Shown here piece after piece: positions 44,854-54,662 of a stretch of 64,000 nt of DNA. A program made the translations under genes and the position numbers. The stretch's first letter is position 1, and every line of letters begins with the position of its first letter. Under the pieces are notes generated by a model. The model was not told where the DNA came from. It saw only the letters and a program-made list of their open reading frames with translations, and ran no database searches. The DNA lies in the NCBI GenBank assembly GCA_963556495.2, contig OY747715.1, positions 12,513,239-12,577,238 of the forward strand. Direction: 5' to 3'. Origin of the DNA: Valencia hispanica. Its lineage: Eukaryota; Chordata; Actinopteri; Cyprinodontiformes; Valenciidae.

Positions 44854-46679
44854 CCAGTGTTTCCCACACATAGACGAATCGGTGGCGGTGCGCCACAGAT
44901 TAAACTCCGACCGCCACAGATTCAACACCGACCAAAAAATTTAATAGAAAATCAACACTGACCGTCACATGTTGCATTTCGTTTTTCTTTTTTACGCTAT
45001 TTAAAACACGCAGCGTGTTCGTTCAGATGCATTTCCTTTCTCTGCTCTCTCTTCGTCTCTCTGTCACTCAAGCCTCTCTCGCTCTCTCTCACACACACAT
45101 TCACACACACAGCCCCTCCATGCACACCACGTCTGTCTGGATCACCTGTGGAAGACGTGGTCTATTTGGTGCAGAGAAGACGGCTAGCGAAATGTTGGTA
45201 TCTCGTGAACACTTTTAACACACAATCACAGATTAAAAGTGGTATAAAATATTGTATATTCTGAATACAATCAGTGTTGCCAACTTAGAAACTTTGTCGC
45301 TATTTCTAATGACTTTCAGACCCCCTTAAATACCTTTTTTTTTCAAAAAGCGCCTAGCGACAAATCTAGCGACATTTCTGACAACCCTTAGCTATCTTCT
45401 GTGAAACTTTGTCGCCGATATTTCCTGCAGTTTAGAGACCCAGTTTGCTCCTTCCCGACGCTCAGAAAGGGAATGAATGATCTGCGCATGTGTATGCAGC
45501 ATGATCACACTATGTCGACTGACCAATCATAAACCTTTTTCGGTTCATTCCACCCACTCAAATACGAAGTTGTTTAGTAGTTAATGTTAATTCAAAAGTA
45601 AAAAATAAATCTGCATGTATATAAGACCGATCTTTCAACGGGAATTAAGGCAGAAACTTGTCTGTACAATGCTGCATTGCACACCTGTGGTGCATTCAAG
45701 GAACGTTAGAAATGTATGGTGAGATCAAAAACGTGAGACATTTCAAACTTATGACAAAAAAAAACCCCCACTGAAAATAATACCATAACCAATAATCTTC
45801 TCTTTAATGGCAGTTGACAAGAAACATTTGATGCATGCTAAATATGCCCTACTTATTTTTACAAAGTACTAAAAAACAAACAACTATATTCTCTGTATTG
45901 ATTTCGTCTTCTTGAGATATCTCAACAAAAAGTTTTTTTCTGAACTTTACATTTTGTTTTAATGGTCTTCGATGTCCAGTTGCAATTTGATATCTTGTAA
46001 ATTTTGAACCAGTTCTCTCAACAGTATACTTCAGGCAAAATATGAGCATGCTCCATAGTCTCTTCTTGAAGACAAAAGTCACATTTCCCTGTAGCATGTT
46101 TAAACAATGTATTGTTTAACCCTGTAATCCTAATCTAAATATAATTATTTCCTCCTTTCTGTTTCATTCATCATCACGTGCTGACATCATTATGCAAATT
46201 AGCGTATCATCTGGTGACATCTAGCGACTTTCTGGGACAACTTCAGCTACTTTCTACAGTTGGCAAGACTGAATCCAATAGTTTCAGTGTGATGATGTTA
46301 CTGTAGGTCCCGACCCTTAGCAAACAAGCGATTGCACCTTCTTTAGAAAGTTAACTATAGTCGCAAGTTTGTGGTAAAATGTAGGCTAGCCTAGTTGGGT
46401 TGTCGAGGTCAAAACACTATATGTAGCAGCCGTTAATCAAATAGACGTATTATGAATAATGTTAAGTCGTTTCTTCACTCTTGCACTGAATGTTTGCTGC
46501 TTCAATCCAGATGAGTAGTTAAATTAGCAATAAAAGATAATAATCATAAATTATATATTTTTTTATTATTAACCTTTAGGAATTTAGGAATCCCCCCATC
46601 CCCCCACGGGCCTCTACCTTAACCCCCCCCCCCCCCGTCCGACCACCACACATTGCTTTCAAATCTGTGGGAAACACTG
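44854..46679. mobile_element. middle hAT-like element
   Basis: Perfect 14 bp inverted ends CAGTGTTTCCCACA and TGTGGGAAACACTG enclose 1826 bp. AATTC flanks both ends (44849-44853, 46680-46684); this is only 5 bp of a possible 8 bp duplication. CAGTGTTTCCC ends are typical of a fish hAT group. Own sequence includes a GTGGCGGTGCGCCAC palindrome-like block near 44882 and a 15-base C run at 46623-46636. Confidence 0.8.
45272..46271. mobile_element. innermost hAT element (1000 bp)
   Basis: The left end CAGTGTTGCCAACTTAGAAA and the right end, complement CAGTCTTGCCAACTGTAGAA, are inverted repeats. Flanks AATACAAT and AATCCAAT match at 7 of 8 bases, a hAT-size duplication. The subterminal CTAGCGAC words appear at both ends (45351, 46230). 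A minus-strand frame at 45849-46097 has no recognisable domain. Confidence 0.8.
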
Positions 46680-46801
46680 AATTCCGTTTTAAAAATAACA
46701 ACATCGTCTTACTCATAGTATCGCAGTATATTGTATCGTTTCCCCTGTATTGCGATACATATCGTATTGAATTTTTACCAAAACACATCCCTACTATTAA
46801 G

Positions 46802-48373
46802 TCCTACAGCACTTTTTAGAGAACATCCTGGGCTTTCCAGTGATGGGTTTACATGCTAGGAAGTCCCCTTTTTTTCCTCAATCAAAATGGCTGGCTTACC
46901 AGCAACCACATTTTATGAAATAATGAGAGTCAAATAATCTTCATCTTTTGCTATTTTTTCCATACTAATTATACATATTCTTGTTAATTAATATGTCAAT
47001 AACAATAACAGTAAGCTCTGCCCCCTGAGAACAGGAAGCGTAATGCTTTACTTAGAAATGTCCATATCTGACTCCTTTATCAATATCTAGCTGTGACCAG
47101 TGATGTAAAACAAGTAGGTGTATTTTGTTGTCCAGTACTGAAAGATTTCGAAAGAGGATGTGGCTGTAGCGACATCCCATGAAAATACATTTGGCTCTAA
47201 TTTCAACATACATAATCTGATCTGGACCAAATTCAACAACATGGATATTACTCCCGCTCCTAACAGATATGTATGTAAATGTTTAGTGGGCGTGGATGTA
47301 ATTCTGGCACAGCGTCCCCCCTAGCATTAAAATAAACAGCCATGAGCAATTCTCTCAACTAGGATTGTAAAATTCGGTACATATTTGTAGTTTAGGAAGA
47401 CCTATTAGAGTTTTTTGAACCCAGGGTCCATACCCCACAGGAAATTGGCCATGTTGCCAGAAAGCTGCCATTTTGTGCAATTTTTCATGTAGATTTGATC
47501 AGCAGGTCAGTGGAAGCGTTGAGGTGGTTAATATTTTGGAAAGTTTTCATCACAAAAACAAAGGTATTTGAGTTGTTTGAACATCCTGGTACAAATAATA
47601 AGTGGGGTTTCATCTCATTGAAATGCAAGTACATCTAAAAAGATATTGTGAAAAAGTTCACAATTTATAGTCAGTTATTTCAGAAAGTGTAACTCATTTA
47701 TCGTATAGATACAAGTCAGCCATTTTCCCTATGTTTTTCCAGCCTTATGATCCACACTGGGAAACCCTTTTGAGAGGTTCAGGAAACCTTTGCACATGTT
47801 TCGACCTAGTTAGGTGATTAGGATGAGACATCATGATATTCCAATATCTAACTTTTTCACAATATTCTTCTTCTCTGAAATACTGAGAAATGGGGTTTCA
47901 TTACCCAGACCTGAGAATTATGATTTGTTTGCATCTTCAAAGCAATATAGAAACAACCACAAAGAGCTGTATCACAGCTATACAACAGGTATTTTTTCAT
48001 GGAAAGAAGTTAAAATGGAAAAATAAAACAGGAAAATAAAACACAAAAAATATGCAAACAAGCACATACTCTTTTGAGACAAACTTCCTATTTACTTGTT
48101 TTTTCAAAGCATCAGTCAGAACTCTAACAAGTCAAGATTGTCAGAAGGTATCTTTATATTTTACTGAAATGCTATTTTAGATCAAAGTGGAGCTTTGTAG
48201 GTATGAATCAAACTGACTCCCAAGAAGGGAATTATCACTGCTGATTCCTGTCAAATGTCTCCATGTCTTTATAAAACGTTGCATCTTTAAAGTGACTGCA
48301 GGTATGTACAGTGATATAAAGGTGTTCAGTGCTTCTCCTGGCAGCAGAAACGAGTTTTCTGCCAATAATCTAT
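46802..48373. other. non-coding region, partly repeat C
   Basis: It continues the repeat interrupted by the hAT nest, at least to about 47560 by general texture. No gene is supported. Confidence 0.4.
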
Positions 48374-48447
48374 CTGTGTGTGTTTGTGTGTGTGTGCATG
48401 CGTGTGTGTGCGTGCGTGCGTGCGTGCGTGCGTGCGCGTGTGTGTAT
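48374..48447. repeat. (TG)n / (GCGT)n microsatellite
   Basis: GT repeats grade into GCGT repeats; translations of this tract give long but meaningless open frames. Confidence 0.95.
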
Positions 48448-48921
48448 TTCGTGTAGCTAATATGTCTGTCTGCAGCTGTCGGCAGAAACACACATTTCCT
48501 CCTCTGCTTCTCCTGTAATTATTGCTGAGTGTTTTTGCTACTCTGTGGCAGCTGGCTGACAGGGACATGTGGACACCTGGCTGCACACACATACACATAG
48601 CAATGCTACAGGCTGATGTATGCTAATTGAGGGTGTAAAAACTGCATAATATGTAGTTTCTTCTCTGGAAAAATATGCTTTGCCAAGTTATTGTCAGAGT
48701 TTGAAAACATGGAGTTCTGCAGTTTTTAAAACAAGTGTTTGTTAATGAGTTTATAAAGTCAAATCCAGTGATCAAAGTAGTATTTTTGTGATTTAGCTGA
48801 CTGTAGAAATTCACTTTTCTTTTATTTAAGTTTTTTGTAGGAGAAAACAATTATCTATTAAGTGAACATCAAAAGCAGCCACTGTGACGCTGTTTAAAAA
48901 CAAAAGGTCAACTTTAAGATG
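48448..48921. other. intergenic region
   Basis: Nothing recognised. Confidence 0.45.
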
Positions 48922-50360
48922 TACACTACCGTTCAAAAGTTTGGGGTCACCCAAACAATTTTGTGTTTTCCATGAAAAGTCACACTTATTCACCACCATA
49001 CGTTGTGAAATGAATAGAAAATAGAGTCAAGACATTGACAAGGTTAGAAATAATGATTTGTATTTGAAATAAGATTTTTTTTACATCAAACTTTGCTTTC
49101 GTCAAAGAATCCTCCATTTGCAGCAATTACAGCATTGCAGACCTTTGGCATTCTAGCTGTTAATTTGTTGAGGTAATCTGGAGAAATTGCACCCCACGCT
49201 TCTAGAAGCAGCACCCACAATTTGGATTGGTTGGATGGGCACTTCTTGCGTACCATACGGTCAAGCTGCTCCCACAACAGCTCAATGGGGTTCAAATCTG
49301 GTGACTGCACTGGCCACTCCATTACCGATAGAATACCAGCTGCCTGCTTCTTCTCTAAATAGTTCTTGCACAATTTGGAGGTGTGTTTTGGGTCATTGTC
49401 CTGTTGTAGGATGAAATTGGCTCCAATCAAGCGCTGTCCACTGGGTATGGCATGGCGTTGCAAAATGGAGTGATAGCCTTCCTTATTCAGAATCCCTTTT
49501 ACCCTGTACAAATCTCCCACCTTACCAGCACCAAAGCAACCCCAGACCATCACATTACCTCCACCATGCTTAACAGATGGCGTCAGGCATTCTTCCAGCA
49601 TCTTTTCAGTTGTTCTGCGTCTCACAAACGTTCTTCTTTGTGATCCAAACACCTCAAACTTGGATTCATCCGTCCACAACACTTTTTTCCAGTCTTCCTC
49701 TGTCCAATGTCTGTGTTCTTTTGCCCATCTTAATCTTTTTCTTTTATTGGCCAGTCTCAGATATGGCTTTTTCTTTGCCACTCTGCCCTGAAGCCCAGAA
49801 TCCCGCAGCCGCCTCTTCACTGTAGATGTTGACACTGGTGTTTTGCGGGTACTATTTAATGAAGATGCCAGTTGGGGACCTGTGAGGCGTCTGTTTCTCA
49901 AACTAGAGACTCTAATGTACTTATCTTCTTGCTCAGTTGTGCAACGCGGCCTCCCACTTCTTTTTCTACTCTGGTTAGAGCCTGTTTGTGCTGTCCTCTG
50001 AAGGGAGTAGTACACACCGTTGTAGGAAATCTTCAATTTCTTAGCAATTTCTCGCATGGAATAGCCTTCATTTCTAAGAACAAGAATAGACTGTCGAGTT
50101 TCAGATGAAAGTTCTCTTTTTCTGGCCATTTTGAGCTTTTAATTGACCCCACAAATGTGATGCTCCAGAAACTCAATCTGCTCAAAGGAAGGTCAGTTTT
50201 GTAGCTTCTGTACCGAGCTAAACTGTTTTCAGATGTGTGAACATGATTGCACAAGGGTTTTCTAATCATCAATTAGCCTTCTGAGCCAATGAGCAAACAC
50301 ATTGTACCATTAGAACACTGGAGTGATAGTTGCTGGAAATGGGCCTCTATACACCTATGT
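48922..50360 (-). mobile_element. Tc1/mariner transposon, one end lost
   Basis: The left end TACACTACCGTTCAAAAGTT lies next to TA at 48922 and is a known-type Tc1 terminal repeat. The transposase runs on the minus strand, so this is the 3' end of the element. At the other side the 5' leader is present to about 50360 (CCTCTATACACCTATGTAG) and is then replaced by L2-like LINE sequence; no matching terminal repeat is found. The element is therefore truncated at its 5' end. Confidence 0.85.
49086..50129 (-). CDS. intact Tc1-type transposase, DD38E spacing
   Basis: This uninterrupted 347-codon gene runs from ATG (complement of 50127-50129) to TGA (complement of 49086-49088). Residues 1-55 form the first paired-like HTH (RQSILVLRNEGYSMREIAKK), SGRPR at 58-62 is the AT-hook-like linker, and a second HTH spans about 70-115. 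A basic ANKRKRLRW at 127-135 could be the nuclear localisation signal. The catalytic residues are D154 (WTDESKF), D244 (QQDNDPKH) and E283 (SPDLNPIELLWE). Between D244 and E283 there are 38 residues instead of the usual 34, which points to the DD38E (Intruder) group, named from memory. It would cut and paste elements at TA sites. It is the only full-length transposition gene here. Confidence 0.93.
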   Translation of the reverse strand: MARKRELSSETRQSILVLRNEGYSMREIAKKLKISYNGVYYSLQRTAQTGSNQSRKRSGRPRCTTEQEDKYIRVSSLRNRRLTGPQLASSLNSTRKTPVSTSTVKRRLRDSGLQGRVAKKKPYLRLANKRKRLRWAKEHRHWTEEDWKKVLWTDESKFEVFGSQRRTFVRRRTTEKMLEECLTPSVKHGGGNVMVWGCFGAGKVGDLYRVKGILNKEGYHSILQRHAIPSGQRLIGANFILQQDNDPKHTSKLCKNYLEKKQAAGILSVMEWPVQSPDLNPIELLWEQLDRMVRKKCPSNQSKLWVLLLEAWGAISPDYLNKLTARMPKVCNAVIAANGGFFDESKV

Positions 50361-50826
50361 AGCGTTATTTCTAAGTTTATATAAACCACCAAAACTTAAC
50401 TCTAACTTCTTTAATGACTTCAATGACCTTCTTTCTGTAATATGTATCGACTATGACAAACTAATCATCGTGGGGGACTTTAACATCCATACCGACAACC
50501 CCCAAGATAGACAAGCAAAAACATTAGATGATACTCTCCACAACTTCGGACTGATCCAGCATGTCAAACAACCAACACACAATAAAGGACACACTCTGGA
50601 CTTAATTATCAGCAAAGGTTTAAATATTTCTGACATCTCTGTAATTAATATTGCATTATCTGACCATTTCTGTGTTTTCTTTCAAAGTACCATCTCTGCT
50701 AAATTACCCAGCCACAGTAAGACCACTATAAAAAAGCGTTTTCTAGGGGACAGTTCAGTAGAAACCTTTAAACGTATATTTATCCTTCCACCACATCCCC
50801 CTCATCTCCCAACTCAAACTCAGTAA
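50361..50826 (+). pseudogene. L2-like LINE endonuclease, C-terminal half
   Basis: The open frame 50323-50826 begins in Tc1 leader sequence; LINE similarity starts near VALFLSLYKPPK at about 50361. The APE-type endonuclease motif KLIIVGDFNIHTD near residue 47 of the frame and HTLDLIIS and SDHFCVFF further on carry catalytic residues (D, N, then D, H). The first half of the domain with the Glu is missing. A +1 shift near 50790-50830 separates it from the RT frame. The nuclease would nick target DNA to start insertion. Confidence 0.85.
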
Positions 50827-50831
50827 ATAAG

Positions 50832-52466
50832 TTGGTAGATAATTTCCTTGCGAAAATCTCAGACATCATGGATTCCATTGCTCCAACTAAAGTGAAAGTA
50901 GTCTCAGGTAGAAAGAAGTCTCCGTGGACAAGTAATCCACTGGTACGTAGTGAAAAAAGAGAGTGTCGACGAGCCGAGAGAAAATGGCGGAAAACTCGAC
51001 TCCAGGTTCACTATGAGATCTACAAAGAGAGACTGAATAGATATCAGCTAACTATAAAAGATGCTAGGGAATCGTTCTTTTCTGAAATCATCAACAGAAA
51101 CATTAATAACGCACGGACTCTATTTGCAACAGTGGAAAGACTAACTAATCCTTTAGTGACAGTAGCCCCAGAACTAAACTCTACCAGGGCCTGCAATGAA
51201 TTTGCCAGCTTTTTCACTGAAAAGATTCTAACAATTAGATGGTCAATCTGTACCTCAATATCGAACCCACAACCAGTGCCATCCCCAATCAACAACAATG
51301 TAGAGAAAATGTCTGAATTCCACGAATTAAACCAGAACAGCCTTGAAAAAATCATTATCCAATTAAGCTCCTCCTCCTGCTGTCTTGATATCCTACCCAC
51401 AGCTTTTCTAAAGAAAGTTCTTCCTGTTATTGGTTCTGATCTTGTTCAAATAGTGAACTCATCACTGCTATCAGGTGTCTTCCCTCAGGCTTTAAAAACA
51501 GCAGTTATTAAACCACTGCTAAAGAAGAAAAATCTGGACAACACGTTAATGCAGAACTACAGGCCAATCTCTAATCTCCCATTCATCAGTAAGATTATTG
51601 AAAAAGCTGTGTTTCAGCAGTTAAATGGCTTCATAACAACGACAAACCGTTTTGATGCTTTTCAGTCTGGTTTCCGCGCTCACCACAGCACCGAGACTGT
51701 CCTCGTCAAAGTATTTAATGACATCCGCATAAATACAGACTGTGGAAGAACCACAGTGCTGGTTCTGTTGGACCTCAGTGCAGCATTTGACACTGTTGAT
51801 CATGATATTTTATTGGAACGACTGGAGAGCTGGGTCGGACTCTCTGGTACAGTACTTGGCTGGTTCGAGTCTTACCTAAAGAACAGGGACTTCTATGTTT
51901 CAATAGGAAACTTTTCATCAGAACGAACAGAAATCACATGTGGGGTGCCCCAGGGCTCCATCCTGGGGCCCCTCTTATTTAATATCTACATGCTCCCACT
52001 AGGCAAGATTATAGCGACCAATAACATTAGCTACCATAACTACGCGGATGACACTCAGCTCTACATTACAATGTCACCAGGTGACTCTGAACCCATTCAA
52101 ACCCTAAATCAATGCATTGACCAAATAAATGGATGGATGTGCCATAACTTTCTCCAGCTGAATAGAAACAAAACTGAAGTGATTATTTTTGGACCCAAGG
52201 AGGAACGATCAAGAGTCAGCACACAGCTTCAATTAATACAGCTAGAAACTACTGATCGGGCTCGAAACCTAGGTGCAGTAATGGACTCAGACCTGAACCT
52301 CCAGGGTCACATAAAGGTAATAACAAGGTCAGCCTTCTATCACCTGAAGAGCATTTCTAGGATTAAACGACTGATGTCGTCCATGCGTTTATCTTTAGTC
52401 AGATTGATTACTGCAACAGCATCTTCACAGGTCTGCCTAAAAAGTCAATCAGAGAGCTGCAGCTGA
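50832..52466 (+). pseudogene. L2-like LINE reverse transcriptase
   Basis: This 544-codon frame has a basic linker ([20 protein letters not shown]), then the [20 protein letters not shown] and [13 protein letters not shown] in the fingers, [17 protein letters not shown] (motif A, near residue 312), [17 protein letters not shown] (motif B, near 370) and [10 protein letters not shown] (motif C, near 403). [15 protein letters not shown] and [18 protein letters not shown] follow. At about 52400 a frameshift diverts the frame to a false stop at 52464. The catalytic aspartates are all present, so the copy is young compared with the Rex1-like LINE at 39-44 kb. Confidence 0.9.
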
Positions 52467-52849
52467 TCCAGAACGCTGCCGCTCGCGTCCTCACTAGAAC
52501 CAGGAAAGTAGAGCACATCACCCCAGTTCTAAAGTCCTTACACTGGCTCCCTGTAGCTCAGAGAATAGACTTCAAAATACTCCAACTAGTTTATAAATCA
52601 TTACATGGCTTAGCACCAAAATATGTTGAAGACCTGTTGTCACCGTACCAACCACCAAGACCACTCAGGTCCTCCAACTCTAGCCTACTAAACATCCTTA
52701 GAATCAGAACTAAACATGGAGAAGCAGCTTTCAGTTTCTATGCTCCCCTTATCTGGAACAGACTCCCTGACGAGTGTAGAGCTGCGGAAACTCTGAACTG
52801 CTTTAAATCGAGATTAAAAACCCATCTGTTTAGAATTGCCTTCGAATAA
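52405..52849 (+). pseudogene. L2-like LINE C-terminal domain
   Basis: After the frameshift the protein continues with [56 protein letters not shown], then SLLNILRIRTKHGEAAFSFY and ending FKSRLKTHLFRIAFE. This C-terminal segment is conserved in L2/Rex-type LINEs after the RT. It stops at TAA (52847-52849) and is followed by about 180 bp of 3' UTR. Confidence 0.88.
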
Positions 52850-53029
52850 ATGCTTGATGTCATATGTATGAAATGTGTTCATGTTCTCTTGCTTTTTTGA
52901 TTTGCTTTTTTGATTTGTGTATCATGTGTAATGTGTTTCTTTTACTTTTAATTTCCAATGTTATATTCCATGTGTTTTTTTTTAAATCACCAAATCATGT
53001 AAAGCACCTTGAATTACCCTGCTGTTGAA

Positions 53030-53072
53030 ATATATATATATATATCTATATATATATAGATATAGATATATA
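53030..53072. repeat. (TA)n/(TATC)n at the LINE 3' end
   Basis: TA and TATAGA repeats directly follow the LINE tail and directly precede Tc1 coding sequence, so they mark the junction of two elements. Confidence 0.9.
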
Positions 53073-53893
53073 AATCCTCCAGCATGCCCGGTTTTGCTGT
53101 GGGTCAGTAATGGTGTGGGGTGGCATTTCTTTGAGGGGCCAAACAGCCCTCCATGTGCTCACCAGAGGTAGCCTGACTACAATTAGGTACCGAGATGAGA
53201 TCCTCAGACCCTGTCAGGAAACCATTTGCTGCATCCCCTTTCACCTGTTCTACTTTACAACTCTTTCTTTATCATTGGCTAGAGTATTGTATTTAAGGAG
53301 CTTTCATTCACCTCTCATCATTATGTCATCTAGTCCACGATTTCAGAGCTCTCTCCTGTTGCCAGTATTGTCACACCTGCCAAAGCCGCATGGTGTCAGT
53401 CCAGCCTTCTCCTAACCGTTCCGGATCTGCTCCCTCATCGACTCCTGGCTCTCCTCCTGTCTGCTCCATGTTCTGCATTTGAGTGCTTAACTTAATAAAA
53501 TCAAGAAGGTACCTTCCTGTGCTTGTAGTTTCTGACAGACCCCTTGTAAGACCATATGATGATGAGGTTGGCCCTAGGTTCCTCCTAATGCAACACAATG
53601 CTAAACCTCATGTGGCTGCAGTGTGTCAGCAGTTCCTGCAAGAGGAAGGCATTGATGCTATGGACTGGTCCGTCCGTTCCCAAGACCTGATTCCAATTGA
53701 GCACATCTGGGACATCATGTCTCACTCCATCCACCAACGACACGTTGCACCACAGACTGTCCAGGAGTTGGCGGATGCTTTAGTCCAGGTCTGGGAGGAG
53801 ATTCCTCAGGAGACCATCCACCACCTCATCAGGAGCATGCCCAAGCATTGTAGGGAGGTCATACAGGCATGTGTAGGCCACACACACTATTGA
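53073..53893 (+). pseudogene. Tc1-like transposase, C-terminal half
   Basis: The first part (53104-53211) encodes VMVWGGISLRG-like sequence (ISLRGQTALHVLTRGSL) and IRYRDEILRP. After the 331 bp LTR plus duplication, VRPYDDEVGPRFLLMQHNAKPH continues in frame 53483-53893. The second catalytic residue, normally Asp in QDNA(R/K)PH, is His here (LMQHNAKPH), and SPDLNPIE is altered to SQDLIPIE with the Glu kept. Spacing from that position to Glu is 34. The gene ends IQACVGHTHY. The changed catalytic residue and the inserts make it inactive. Confidence 0.88.
53212..53537 (+). repeat. solo LTR G (326 bp) inside Tc1
   Basis: TGTCAG at the left and CTGACA at the right form inverted ends, and GACCC is duplicated on both sides (53207-53211, 53538-53542). 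Removing the insert plus one GACCC restores Tc1 coding continuity. A TATTTAAGG box (53288) and AATAAAATC (53494) fit LTR promoter and polyadenylation signals. Confidence 0.85.
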
Positions 53894-53966
53894 GCCTCAT
53901 TTTGGCTTGTTTTAAGGACATTACATCAAAGTTGAATCAGCCTGTACTGCGTTTTTTCACTTTTAT

Positions 53967-54472
53967 TGTTGTGTTCCCCGGGTGTTTGTCTTTTGTTAGT
54001 GATTTTCCTTATTTAGTTCTATTTTCATGTTTAGTTATTCTTAGTATTTCTTGTGATTTCTGTACTTTCTGGTTTCCCCGTAGTCTTGTCTTAGTTTCTT
54101 AAGATCCTTCTAGTTTCCCAGTTTTCTGTCTCCCAGCCATTTCACCTCCTGTCCCAGCTAATCACTTCCACCTGCTCACTCCCCCTCAGCTGCAACCGCT
54201 TCCCTTAATTGGTCCTGCTCCTTCTCTGCTTCACTCTTCACTCTCCTCCCTCAGTATAAATATGGCCCTCTTGCAGTCACAACTCGCTGGTTCGTCCGTC
54301 TTTCTTCCCCGCCTGATTCCTGCCTTCCTGTGTTGCCCGTCTGGTTCCTGTGTTTCCCTGTTGCTGCCTGTACCCTCCCGAGTTTCTGTAAGTTCCGTGT
54401 GGTTTTTCAGTAAATCCTTTTTGTTTTCAACTCTGCTGCTTTTGGGTCCAGTTTAAACTTCAAAACATGACA
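53967..54472 (+). repeat. solo LTR E, copy 1 (506 bp) inside Tc1
   Basis: Flanked by an exact 5 bp duplication TTTAT (53962-53966, 54473-54477). It starts TGTTGTG (altered from TGTCATG) and ends CATGACA. It matches LTR E copy 2 at 63280-63912: TCCTTATTTAGTTCTATT, CTTCCACCTGCTC, CTCAGTATAAAT, CTCGCTGGT, TTTTGGGTCC. CAGTATAAATATGG near 54253 is a TATA-like promoter. Confidence 0.9.
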
Positions 54473-54662
54473 TTTATTTTGAGAGTGACTCCAAATCCAG
54501 ACCTCCATGGCTTGATAAATTTGATTTCCATTTATAATTCTTGACTGATTCTGTTGTCAGCACATTCAACTATGTTAATAACAAGTATAAGTATTTAATA
54601 TTATTTCACTCATTCAGATCTAGGATGTGTTATTTTAGTGTTCCCTTTATTTTTTGAGCAGT

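Larger units (their letters stand above)
44570..46793. mobile_element. outer hAT element of a three-layer nest
   Basis: The exact 8 bp duplication CTATTAAG (44562-44569, 46794-46801) and ends TAGGGATG...CATCCCTA identify a hAT insertion. Subterminal ATATCGATAAACTGATATAT on the left and GATACATATCG on the right are loosely inverted. Without the nested inserts it is a MITE of about 400 bp. No transposase is present. Confidence 0.88.
50361..53030 (+). mobile_element. L2-like non-LTR retrotransposon, 5' truncated
   Basis: The element shows the end of the endonuclease, a basic linker, a near-complete RT domain, a conserved C-terminal domain and a 3' tail (TGTAAAGCACCTTGAATTAC) that ends in TA repeats. 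The 5' part abuts the truncated Tc1. RT words ([39 protein letters not shown]) are of the L2/Rex group. Two frameshifts inactivate it. Confidence 0.85.
53073..54662 (+). mobile_element. Tc1-like transposon split by two LTRs
   Basis: Tc1 transposase and 3' sequence run 53073-53211, 53538-53966 and 54473-54662. Two LTR insertions with 5 bp duplications separate the parts. The right end reads CCCTTTATTTTTTGAGCAGT, a Tc1 terminal repeat. The 5' half is missing; the left edge is the LINE-associated TA repeat. Confidence 0.88.
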
